This document shows, in pieces, positions 1 to 14,200 of a DNA stretch of 64,000 nt (its first letter is position 1; each line of letters begins with the position of its first letter). The stretch spans positions 8,856,361 to 8,920,360 of the forward strand of contig OZ007518.1 of the NCBI GenBank assembly GCA_963931865.1, read 5' to 3'. A model generated the notes under the pieces. It searched no databases, was not told the origin of the DNA, and saw only the letters and a list, made by a program, of their open reading frames with translations. Both the position numbers and the translations under genes were made by a program. The stretch comes from Axinella damicornis (lineage: Eukaryota > Porifera > Demospongiae > Axinellida > Axinellidae).

Positions 1-2145
1 GCTAGCAATGAGACAAGGGAGGCAGTTGCCTCTTCGATAATGACGCGCGTGTCCGGAGTCTCGCACACTCCGCGTACGATGTGCGTTCGATCTGATGACA
101 GAGACAGGAGCTAAGGCTGACCATGAGCCGGTGTATACTCTTAACGCTGATAGTGCTGCAAGTCTGGGACAGTCAGGGCACCGGCATATTGCTGTAGCAT
201 TTTGAGAGCAACTGTTTGCGCGCACTGTGGATTAACTCATGAATAATTAATTAGCTCGAAAAATTTTCGCAAACTCCACACCTCCTCAGTCTCGAAATCC
301 TAGCTATGCCCCTGAAACTAAATGCTCGACAAAGTTCAATTTAGCTACGCACGCTGTCGGACATGTGGCCACCAGCTGTATGTGTGTGTGTGTGTGTGTA
401 CATTTGATTGCGTGAACAGCTTGTGCAAAAAGACGGGGCCTGTACTCCCTACTAGACTCCTGTGCAGGGATTTCCCCTTTTCTGTTGACAGAGCAAATGA
501 GGGCCTGAACTGTGCTTCATAGAGGCTGTGAAGTAAATACACACACACATACTGCACAGAAAACTTTTTATCCATCATTTTCAGTTGTCAGAAAAGGCTC
601 TATAGTCTCGTGGCACGGGCACAAGACTAAAAGGCCTCTTGTACGTGGTGACTTCATGCTTCCACTGAGGGGCAGTGGAGGGAGGGAGGAGGAGTTTGCT
701 AGGAAATTGATCCAGTAATATAATTGTTTTCGTGTTGCACAATCAGTTTAAGTGTGTAGAGTATAGTGAGTTTGTGGAGTGAAATAAGTTACATGTACCC
801 AATGTGTGTGCATGCGCAGCAAGGGTAGAGTGATTGCTCTGTCTGTCAGTGTGTCTGTATGTCTGTCTGTTTGTGGATGCAATATAACAACTTGTACATA
901 CCTCACAAGTCGTATGAAGATACAGGTTCACTCTCCGTCCTAATTATCCAAAACCATGCCTCAATTTCAATATTGTTTACTGTAGGTCAAGTGATGTCGC
1001 TACGATTTTGATAGTGATAAGCACAGACAGTGCATCGAGTGTCGCTGCAAACAGTGCACGGGGTAAGTGCTCTACTGGGCACTGGAGATTATTATTGCCT
1101 GAGGTACAGGTGTGTGCATATTGTAATGAGCTACTTCACTTCCACTTAGCGTAAGCAGAGCAGAGCATACAGCGTCCACGAATAAGTATTCTCGTGCCCA
1201 GACCCCACCCCTCGCGTGAAAGAGGATCTGGCGACTTTGCACAGAAACCTCGGTCTTTGTTAACTTTTATGCAGGAATTTCAGTCTGCCAATGAAATCAT
1301 AGAGAATTCAATTTTGTCTTTATTAGGAGCAAGAAAATTCAAATTACTTCACGCGTGAGCTTCCTGTTCTGTCTGGTTTCAGGCGGTTAGCTGAGCTTTG
1401 AAGTTTAAATGAAGAGCGAGAATGTTGCTGAAAGTCACCAGACGGATATTCCGTGTAGGTTTCCGGCTGGGCATGAGACTACTGACAAACTATTATGTTG
1501 ACAGCTGACCATTAGTCTGTGACACCATTGACTTAGCCTCGTTCACAGGCCCGTGCGCCGCTTTCGGTTGCACGAAAAAACGCGAAGGGCCTGGTATGTT
1601 TCCTCACGTGCGTGACGTCGAGGGTAGAAAGGTGGTAGAAAGGACTTAATTGAACATGGGTGATCTAGGGCTCAGAACAGCAAGAAGAATTAAGCAATGT
1701 ACCACACGTATCTGGCTAGTGGGGGGCAACTGTCATATACGCAAACCTTCGCTTTTTCGTTCTGAAAACTTTGGCCATTTGTCGATTACGTAATGCTCAC
1801 ATGAGGAAACATACCAGGCTCTCCCTGCTTTTCCGTACTGCAAGCAACGAAAAGCTGGGCGGGGCCTGGGAACGAGGCTACCATTTACTGTTAACTGATT
1901 TACCCTCATAGTATGTGTACTGCTGTGCATGTGGGCCGGCAATCTCCACCTAGATTCTGTACAGTGCCGAGTAAAATATGCAGCTGGTCCTTTTTCCACC
2001 TGAAACAGTGACTCTAACAGGTGCTATTTGTGTGTACAACCAGTTTGTTGTGACCTGGAAGACGAGTGTGTGCAGGCTGGATACTGTCCATGCTGCAGTA
2101 GGACGTGCCACTCTTGTCCGCTCTTGATGGTTTTAAGCTGTCTGT
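1..2145. other. Non-coding leader of unit 1
   Basis: No credible exon seen. The open frames here are short, and their equivalents in units 2 and 3 vary in length with indels. The stretch is conserved at 26277-28340 and 52891-54700, which reflects the duplication rather than demonstrated function. It contains short TG and AC runs (about 380-400, 540-550) and one MITE of the TAGCCTCGTTC family at 1534-1880. Confidence 0.6.
1534..1880. mobile_element. MITE, TAGCCTCGTTC family, unit 1
   Basis: Left end tagcctcgttcacaggcc and right end ggcctgggaacgaggcta form imperfect terminal inverted repeats about 18 bp long, enclosing about 310 bp with no coding capacity. The same TIR motif bounds or marks many other segments in the window (6272, 19292, 32061, 46412, 46914), so this is a dispersed non-autonomous DNA transposon family. 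Superfamily not determined. Confidence 0.75.
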
Positions 2146-2149
2146 CACA

Positions 2150-2208
2150 CAACACACACTCTCACACACACACACAAACACACATACACACACACACACA
2201 CGCAAACA

Positions 2209-2286
<78 letters not shown>

Positions 2287-2290
2287 AACA

Positions 2291-2361
<71 letters not shown>
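2150..2361. repeat. (CA)n microsatellite with CGCAAACA interruptions
   Basis: About 210 bp of CA dinucleotide with two cgcaaacacaaacaca interruptions, so an internal block is itself duplicated. The counterpart tracts in units 2 and 3 (about 28360-28506 and 54703-54831) are shorter. Cysteine/valine or threonine/histidine frames across it are artefacts of the repeat. Confidence 0.95.
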
Positions 2362-2366
<5 letters not shown>

Positions 2367-2569
2367 GGCTCTCATGGGAAGCTGACAGTGAAGTCAAAGC
2401 CAACAGACACTGATACGGGCAATATGATCAGTGACATGGTGCAGAGTTGTACACTGACACTAGCCAGGATCTACAAGGTGTATCAGATGAACACTGGATT
2501 CAGGTGTTCGGGCATGGCCAGCTTCTTTCCCAGTCCCCATTCCATACTGAGATGGATTACCAGTAATGT

Positions 2570-3016
2570 GTCTGGTTGCACAACTGGAAGCCGGTAACAC
2601 AAGCAGGCATCTGGTTGTGCAACTGGAAGCCGGTAACACAAGTAGGCATCTGGTTGCACAACTGGATGTCCTGATGCATTAACCCGTGATGCTGTCTGGT
2701 TGTGCAACTGGATGTCCTGATGCATTAACCCGTGAGGCTGTCTGGTTGTGCAACTGGATGCCCTGATGCATTAACCCGTGAGGCTGTCTGGTTGTGCAAC
2801 TGGATGCCCTGATGCATTAACCCCGTGAGGCTGTCTGGTTGTGCAACTGGATGCCCTGATGCATTAACCCGTGAGGCTGTCTGGTTGTGCAACTGGATGC
2901 CCTGATGCATTAACCCGTGAGGCTGTCTGGTTGTGCAACTGGATGCCCTGATGCATTAACCCGTGAGGCTGTCTGGTTGTGCAACTGGATGCCCTGATGC
3001 ATTAACCCGTGAGGCT
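2570..3016. repeat. 46-bp minisatellite, unit 1 (about 9-10 monomers)
   Basis: Tandem monomer of 46 bp, with a 47-bp variant carrying one extra C (aaccccgtgagg). It contains ggttgtgcaactggatg and ctgatgcattaacccgtgag. Variants differ at gtcctg/gccctg and at ttgtgcaac/ttgcacaac. The first two or three monomers (from about 2570) are degenerate, ending agccggtaacacaag instead. Because 46 is not a multiple of 3, apparent minus-strand proteins across it are shadows. Confidence 0.95.
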
Positions 3017-3384
3017 CAGCCAGTATGGTTTAGTGGCGGAGGTGGTCAGCATGGTTGTCTCAAACGAGGCATCTCAAACGAGGCATCTCAAACGAGGCAA
3101 CTCGAACTTGAGCCAGTCACAGGCACTAGGCGTCAGTGACGGGTGAGCGTGAGACATGCGTAACACACGGCTACAGCTAATAGTGTAATTCATAATTATT
3201 AGGAATTGATGACTGTGTAGCTAACACCAGCTGTTTTTAATTTAGGTTTGTGTCTGCTGGTGCTTTGTTGCTCAGCTGTACTGTATGTTGACTTGCAGCT
3301 GCTGTCAGCTGCTCTGTATATCAATAAACAGGAACTCAAGGAATGCAGCTGGATGCCTGAAGTAACCGAGTGAAGAGTTTGTGT

Positions 3385-3560
3385 GGTGTGCGGCAGTGCA
3401 CTGGTAGAGTGAGGGTCTCTAGCACTCAACTCTGGCTCTGTCCTGGGTTCGAATCCTACTAAGACCCTTGGTTTTTCTGTTTAAGGTGGTTCGCCTTAAG
3501 AAAAGGAATTTGCCCTTTGCCCTTACAGAAAAACAAGCCTGAGTAATGCCATTTATGGTA
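3385..3560 (+). mobile_element. tRNA-derived SINE, unit 1
   Basis: A tRNA-like head has an A-box-like tggtagagtgagg near 3402 and a perfect B-box GGTTCGAATCC at 3446-3456, followed by a tRNA-unrelated body (ggttcgccttaagaaaagg). These are internal RNA polymerase III promoter elements. The cloverleaf is not clean enough to call a functional tRNA. It lies just upstream of the glypican-like gene; the orthologous copy in unit 2 starts near 29667. Confidence 0.65.
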
Positions 3561-3657
3561 ACTCAAGCAAGTTCAGTGATGATGTCATGTGAAAACCTTC
3601 TGTATTCGACATGCGGGTTATCATGAACTGAATTGGTTCCATTTTATTCTCTGATAG

Positions 3658-3773
3658 GTGATGAGGATTTGGCTCTACATGGAACACCAGCAGAACTTGC
3701 AGTGACCACATCCCTTGGTACATCTGAAGCTATGTGCATGAGCCCCCTCCTCTGCTTGACTTCAATGATAAAG
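3658..3773 (+). other. Possible exon upstream of glypican-like gene, unit 1 (uncertain)
   Basis: Bounded by an acceptor-like ctctgatag and a donor-like aaag|gtgaac, with one open frame (GDEDLALHGTPAELAVTT and on). The unit 2 counterpart at about 29941-30057 has a better donor (gtgagc) and is also open. Against it: the open frame ends in phase 0, whereas the glypican exon at 3969 needs a phase-1 partner, and the differences I saw between copies are amino-acid changing. It may be untranslated, belong to another transcript, or be chance. Confidence 0.25.
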
Positions 3774-3968
3774 GTGAACCCGAGAGAGAGAGGAGAAAGT
3801 CTTTGGTTTCTTACTTGTGGGTGTTACTGAGCACTGCATGCTTCACGAGCCAATGAATGGTGGTGCTCATATGCTCCTACAATTAACCCAATACTGTTCA
3901 CAAATTTGATTGGTCATTGAAGTATATAGTCCGTACAGTCGTACTAGCTGTTCCCCTCTCTCCTTCAG

Positions 3969-6932
<2,964 letters not shown>

Positions 6933-7583
6933 TCCGTATAACAGTGACTTTGACTCTGTGTGATGAATTCATTGATAGCTATTTAATCAAATATTTATTA
7001 TGACGGCTGCAAGGCTGCAAGGAAGGTGGTTTTTGCGGTTGTATTGCGTGTTGTTTTGAGTTCGGGCATGCAGCGTTGCCTGACAAACTATCTTATTATG
7101 CAACTGTAGTAATATTATTATTAGAGGCAAAAACTTTTCTCAGAAAAATTTAAAGGATTTAGTGATGGCATGTCATATTCCACCTCTCGAAAAAGCTAAG
7201 AAATATGGATAAATGCCATTAACAAGCCTCAGTCCCATCCCAATTTTAAGTGTAAAAATGTATGGAGATGTAGCTAGGGATAGCAGAACAGCAAAAAGCA
7301 AGAAAACAAGCAGGATCATGGCATAAAACAGTTCAGTATACAACCCCATCTTACATATCTTTCCATAATATAATGACAAAAGTATGTAGTGTGTTGTATA
7401 CTGTTATGTGCTTGTTGCTGTTTCCATTCTGTTCCGTGCGTGGGCTGCAGATTATTGTAACATTCTGTTCGAGTAATTAGAGCGCTAGAACATATCCGGT
7501 GCTGCTCGCATTTTAGATGGGAGGGGCTGCAGAAGCTAGCAACGTAGCGACTTTCCCCAGTAACGAACCGTGGTTCTTTTCGA
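6933..7583. other. Intergenic/promoter interval before the Ig/death-domain gene, unit 1
   Basis: Between the glypican stop codon and the first ATG of the next gene. No exon recognised. Its first part matches unit 2 (32742-32950), but from about 7141 to 7440 the two units do not match: unit 2 has a GGGA-rich segment there. The last part is related again (gagcgctagaa near 7480), so the copies may be driven by different upstream sequence. Confidence 0.5.
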
Positions 7584-8151
7584 ATGGCGATGGAACGTGT
7601 GGTTGCCATCGAGGTTGACCCAGAGTTCAACATCCACACCAGCTACCATAACGATTTCTTTCTCCTGAAAACAAGGGTGACGGTGAATGGAGAGAACACG
7701 CGAATCAAGTCCGTTAAGGGCGCAGGCAGTTATGAGGAGCCGACCCTCGTTTATGGAAGTACCATTAGCGCAAAGCTGTGGTTAATCACAAACACTATCT
7801 CACCTATTCTGCACAAGTTTGGGGTCTACCATATGGACACATTCTATTACGAGCAGTCCCCACTTTTTCACGTTGTCTTCAGCTCTGAGTCGTGTCTGAC
7901 TAAGTTTCTCCATGAGATGGAGAGGATCAAATATGCCATGCAGGTGGCACTTTTGACCGTACTTTTGGAATCAGATTCATCCCGCAACTTGGTTGTCGAG
8001 GTCCATCCAGAGCTGTTTCTTGTTTCCCCTAATCGGTCAAAAACAAAGGGAGCAGACCTCCAACTCCTAAACGCAGGGAACTCCTCCACCTTTCTAGCCC
8101 ACTGGAAAAGGAGCGAAATGTTTGATTTTGGATCCCTGTACCAGGAAGTAG
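7584..8151 (+). CDS. N-terminal exon of Ig/death-domain gene, copy 1 (unrecognised domain)
   Basis: Opens with ATG at 7584 (MAMERVVAIEVDPEFNIH), with a second Met two codons later, and runs 189 codons to the donor gaagtag|gtatgt in phase 1. It is not hydrophobic at the start. A mixed alpha/beta composition with SPLFHVVFSSESCLTKFL and NLVVEVHPELFLVSPN suggests a folded globular domain. I do not recognise the family. It is strongly conserved in copy 2 at protein level (few substitutions, one 3-base indel), which supports coding function. The start is chosen because upstream sequence diverges between units. Confidence 0.8.
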
Positions 8152-8202
8152 GTATGTATGCAAGTATCAGGTTATGGGAGTGCTGAGTGCTGAATCCATT
8201 AT

Positions 8203-8237
<35 letters not shown>

Positions 8238-11200
8238 AGTATAAACAATTACAGTTCCATTGTAAAACACTGTGACACAATGACATCTTGATAGTTATTA
8301 ACTACCATCTTGTGAGGGTGGCTGGTGGTGTAGTGGTTAATGATCAGGAGGTCTGAATCCCATCATGCCATAGATGTTCTGAGTAGTAATTTTTCTCAGC
8401 TCTGTCTACCAAATGTGGAGGTGTTTGTATTATGTGCTGAGAATCACTAGTGTATGCACACTGCTTCTGTCGGAGAAGATGTCATGTGGGTCCTGGGGGA
8501 CCTATAGCTATAGGCTGTACCATCTCATTAGCCATAATTGTGGTAGACCCCACAGCGTGGTAGATAAAAATTTGAAGCACGGGAGATTGAGAAGGGAAAT
8601 CGCCACTATAAGAGGATTTCACAGCAGCCTGAGGCAATCTTGTGGTCGAGATGTTAGGACCCTCAGCAGCCACGCCTGCAGGTCCTACGGACCAATGCTT
8701 CCATGGCAACCACCCTCAATGGCATGACCATGGACTAGCTGTGTGAATCTTCTCCAGCTCAGTTGTGGACCTTCAATGCAGGAATGCTTCACACCAGGCT
8801 AGCAGCAGAAGGACTATAGACCTTGAGGGATAGGATGTTCCTATAACTGTTTGTTATCGTTTGATTAGGATTTATGTAGTGCAGGGTATATGCTGAGTCA
8901 CTTATTACTGTGTGCAGTGTATGCATTTTTTAAAATTATTGTTGTCTAGTAATTCATTATGTTGTGTATTGTTGGCATTTGCAGACACTTAATTGCATTA
9001 TTGCTTACAGCGTTACGTTAAGTTACATAAGTGAAGTGTATGAATACTCACTCTTGTTTCAATGAATGTCGGATTGAGTTCTAATTGCCTGTATGAATTT
9101 GTGTATGGTTATAAAAGTTTTTCTGACAACCCAGCTCCCTCTGTTGTTGAATTACACATCACATGTAAAGTTTTGGATTGGGTATGTCACATGTGATGTT
9201 GTCGAATTAGCTAGCTAGCTAGCTACCTGGCAGATGGCCTCCAGCTACCGGTATGAAGATGATATTGTCATTGGAGTAAATAATTATTCTTCTGTGAATT
9301 CTGTCCCCTGGACACCATTCAATAGTAGAGATGGAGGCAAAGAGGTGGGGTGGGAAAGAGTGAGGCATAATTCCCCCCCCCCCCCCCCCCCCCCATATAC
9401 ACTCGTGGGAAACATATAGCAAGGACACTATATTCCCATGTGAAGTTAGTTGCATTCATACCCACAGGCTATATTTTTTGCCTTAAGTATAACAACACTT
9501 CCAGTGCAGCAAAATTTAGATCCCCCAATCATATCATGGTAATGATTGTACGAAGCATCTCAGCAGCATTCTTCTTTCTATTTCTGCATGCAAACAGCTG
9601 ACCCTCCCCAAGTTACTGCTCATCCACAAGGGTTAAAGGACGCTGTTCCAGGCCAACCTGCTACATTCACTGTCTATGCCACTGGAACAGAGCCACTCAA
9701 CTACAAGTGGCAGTGGAAGCCAGCTGGAGAGGAGGAGGGAAGAGGTGAGGAGTGGCAGCTCTGTGACATGGAGAGCTCCGACGGCACTACACTAACAATC
9801 CCCAGTGTTCAGAAGTTGAATGAAGGAAGCTACCAATGTGTTATCAGCAACTGCACTGGTAGCCAGATTTCCACCGCAGCAAAACTTAGCATTGGTAAGA
9901 AACAATACATCAATTTCAATTGTATGAAGGATCTGGTTAACATTCTTCTATCTGCATGTTTCTGCATCGGTGATAGCAATCACAATAATTATTGTACAAG
10001 TATGAAGCATCTCAGCAGCATTCTGCTTTCTGTTTCCACTTACAGCTGATCCTCCCCGAGTTACCTCTCATCCAAAAGGAGTAAAGGATGCTGTTCCAGG
10101 CCAACCTGTTACGTTCACTGTCCATGCCACTGGTATGGAGCCTCTGAGCTACCAGTGGCGGTGGACACTTGTGAGTAGGAAAGAAGAATGGCAGCTGTGT
10201 GATGTGAAGAGGTCTGATGGTCATACACTAACCATCTCCAGTGTTCAAAAGTCGAATGAAGGGAGCTATCACTGTGTTATCAGCAACTGTGCTGGTAGCC
10301 AGAATTCAGAACCCGCTGTACTTACTGTTGGTAAGAGTCCTATTTCTATAGAGATCTTTGCAGGTGCAAAGAATGACACGGCTGCATTTCTACTTTCTCT
10401 GTTTGTAGCTGAACCTCCCAGAATCACCGATCACCCACATGAGTTTAAGGATGTTGTTCCTGGTAAACTAGTGGACTTCACTATTGGAACCACTGGAACT
10501 GAACCGCTGAGCTACCAATGGCAGTGGAAACCAGCTGGAAAGGAGGGAGGGAGTGAGGAGTGGCAGCTGTGCGACGTGGAGGGACCTCCAACTGCTACGC
10601 TACGTATCCCCAGTGTGCAGAAGTCGAATGAAGGGACGTATCGCTGCATTATCCATAACTGCGCTGGTAGTCAGACATCCAACACAGCTACTCTTACTGT
10701 TGGTAAGAAATCCAATTTTACTAGTTCTTTAATAGAAACTCCATTACTAGTACTTTAATATGAATCTTCACTTAATCTTTCTGTTCCTACTGTACAGCCG
10801 AGGCTCCCAGGATCACCGCTCATCTGCCAGAGCTAAAGGATATTGTTCCAGGCAAATCGGTTATGCTCACCATCCAAGCAATGGGGAAAGAACCTCTGAT
10901 ATACCTGTGGGAGTGGACACCTGCTGGGGATGGAGAGGAGTGGCAGCTGTGTGACGTGGAGGGACCTCAAACTGCTACGCTAAATATCCCCAGTGTACAA
11001 CAGTCAAATGAAGGGAAGTATCGCTGCATTATCAGTAATTGCGCTGGTAGCCAGACCTCCAACACAGCTACTCTTAGTCTTGGTAAGAAATCCATTACTA
11101 GTACTTAAACTCCATTACGAGTATTTTAATAGAAACTCCATTACTAGTACTTTAGTACTTTAATATGAATCTCTATGTTAGCCGAGGCTCCCAAGATCAT

Positions 11201-14200
11201 CACTCATCCGCCAGAGCTAAAGGATATTGTTCCAGGCAAATCGGTTACGCTCACCATCCAAGCAACAGGGACAGCACCTCTGATATACCAGTGGGAGTGG
11301 ACACCTGCTGGGGATGAAGAGGAGGAGTGGCAGCTGTGTGACGTGGAGGGACCTCAAACTGCTTCGCTAAGTATCCGCAGTGTGCAGAAGTCAAATGTAG
11401 CGAAGTATCGCTGCATTATCAGTAATTGCGCTGGTAGCCAGACCTCCAACACAGCTACTCTTACTGTTGGTAAGAAATCCATTAAATATTACTAGTTCTT
11501 TAATAGAAACTCCATTACTAGTACTTTAATATGAATCTTCACTTAATCTTTCTGTTCCTACTGTAAAGCTGAGGCTCCTAGGATCACCACTCATCCACGA
11601 GAGCTAAAGGATATTGTTCCAGGCAAATCGGTTACGCTCACCATCCAAGCAACGGGGACAGAACCTCTGATATACGAGTGGCAGTGGACACCTGCTGGGG
11701 ATGGAGAGGAGTGGCAGCACTGTGATGTGGAGGGACCTCAGACTGCTACGCTAAATATCCCCAGTGTACAACAATCGAATGAAGGGAAGTATCGCTGCAT
11801 TATCAGTAATTGCGCTGGTAGCCAGACCTCCAACACAGCTACTCTTAGTCTTGGTAAGAAATCCATTACTAGTACTTTAATAGAAACTCCATTACTAGTA
11901 CTTTAATATGAATCTTCACTTAATCTCTATATATGTTCCTACTGTATAGCCGAGGCTCCCAGGATCACCGCTCATCCGCCAGAGGTAAAGGATATTGTTC
12001 CAGGCAAATCGGTTACGCTCACCATCCAAGCAATAGGAACAGAACCCCTGATATACCAGTGGGAGTGGACACCTGCTGGGGATGGAGAGGAGGAGTGGCA
12101 GCTGTGTGACGTGGAGGGACCTCAAACTGCTACGCTAAGTATCTGCAGTGTGCAGAAGTTGAATGTAGCGAAGTATCGCTGCATTATCAGTAACTGCGCT
12201 GGTAGCCAGACTTCCAACACAGCTACTCTTAGTCTTGGTAAGAAATTCAACTGTGTCCATTAGCTACTTTGTATGAATCATCACTTGAACATTTTGTTCC
12301 TACTGTATAGCCGAGGCTCCCAGGATCACCGCTCATCCACAAGAGCTAAAGGATGCTGTTCCAGGCATATCTGTTACTCTCACCATCCAAGCAACGGGGA
12401 CACAACCTCTGATATACGAGTGGCAGTGGACACCTGCTGGGGATGGAGAGGAGGAGTGGCGGCACTGTGACGTGGACAGCTCAGACAGAGCTTCACTAAA
12501 AATTCCCAGGGTACAGAAGACAAATGAAGGGATCTATCGCTGCATTATCAGCAACCGGGCTGGAAGACAGACTTCTAAATCGGCAAAACTTAGCATTGGT
12601 AAGAATCCTGACATCAATCACAGTTGTATGAACCATCCATTACAGCTGTGTTCTGCTTTCTGTTTCAATCTACAGCTGATCCTCCCCAAGTTACCATTCA
12701 TCCACAAGGAGTAAAGGATGCTGTTCCACGCCAACCTGTTACATTCACTGTCCATGTGACTGGTACAGAGCCTCTGAGCTACCAGTGGCAGTGGAAGCCA
12801 GCTGCAGATGAGGGGGGGAGTGAGGAGTGGCAGCTGTGTGACATGGAGAGCTCCGATGGCACTTCATTAATGATTCCCAGTGTTCAAAAGTTGAATGAAG
12901 GCAGCTACCAATGTGTTATCAGCAACTGTGCTGGTAGCCAAATTTCCGCTGCAGCAAAACTTAGCATTCGTAAGAAACAAGACATCAGTTGCAATAACAG
13001 CATCTCATGATCAGCTACATTCTGCTTTCTATTTCGACATACAGCTGATCCTCCCCGAGTCACCACTCATCCAAAAGGGTTAAAGGATGCTGTTCAAGGC
13101 CAGCCTGTTATGTTCACTGTCCATGCCACTGGTACAGAGCCACTCAACTACCAGTGGCGGTGGAAGCCAGCGGGAGTGGAGGGGGGGAGTGAGGAGTGGC
13201 GGCTGTGTGACATGGAGAGCTCCGATGGCACTTCATTAAAAGTTCCCAGTGTTCAGAAGTTGAATGAAGGAAGCTACCAATGTGTTATCAGCAACTGTGC
13301 TGGTAGCCAGACTTCCGAAGCAGCAAAGCTTAGAATTGGTACAAATGCATGGAGATGTCATGTATGAAGCATCTCAGCAGCATTCTGTATGAACTGGTTT
13401 TATTTCTACATGCAGCTGATTCTCCCCGAGTCACCACCCATCCAATGGGAGTAAAGGATGCTGTTCCAGGCCATCCCATTACATTCACTATCCATGCCAC
13501 TGGTACAGAGCCACTCAACTACCAGTGGCGGTGGAAGCCAGCGGGAGTGGAGGGGGGAACTGAGGAGTGGCAGCTGTGTGACATGGAGAACTCCGATAGC
13601 ACTACATTACAAATCCCCAGTGTTCAGAAGTTGAATGAAGGAAGCTACCAATGTATTCTCAGCAACTGTGCTGGTATTCAGATTTCAACTGAAGCAAAAC
13701 TTAGTGTTGGTAAGGTACACATATCATTTGTAATTCTTCTAAGCAACTCAGCAGCATTCTGCTTTCTATCCCTACCTGCAGCTGATCCCCCGAGAGTTAC
13801 CGCTCATCCAAAAGGGTTAAAGGATGCTGTTCCAGGCCTACCTGTTACATTCAGCATCCAAGCTGAGGGAACACAACCTCTGAACTATGAATGGCAGCAC
13901 AAGCCAAGAGGTGGGAGTGAGGAGATCTGTGATGTGGAGAGGTTTCCAGGAGCAGACAGCTCGACACTAACCATTCCTAGAGCACAAAAGTCGAATGCCG
14001 GAACCTACCACTGCACTGTCAGTAACTCTGCTGGTAGGGAGACCTCAGGCTTGGCAACACTCACTGTTGGTGAGTTAAGTTTATATGCGTAGCTATGTGA
14101 ACGAGTATGGCAGCTAGTACAGTAGTACGTAGTTCAGTTATCGGTGAGTAGACAGTAACAACACACATGGAGCAACATGTCTGAGAGAAAAGATATCGCA

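Noticed and set aside
2014..2597. Cysteine/valine and threonine/histidine frames of up to 189 residues around the CA repeat
   Set aside because: Microsatellite artefact; flanks are non-coding in all three units.
3388..3475. Functional tRNA gene
   Set aside because: The B-box is perfect, but acceptor and anticodon stems do not pair convincingly and a SINE body follows, so it is called a tRNA-derived SINE.
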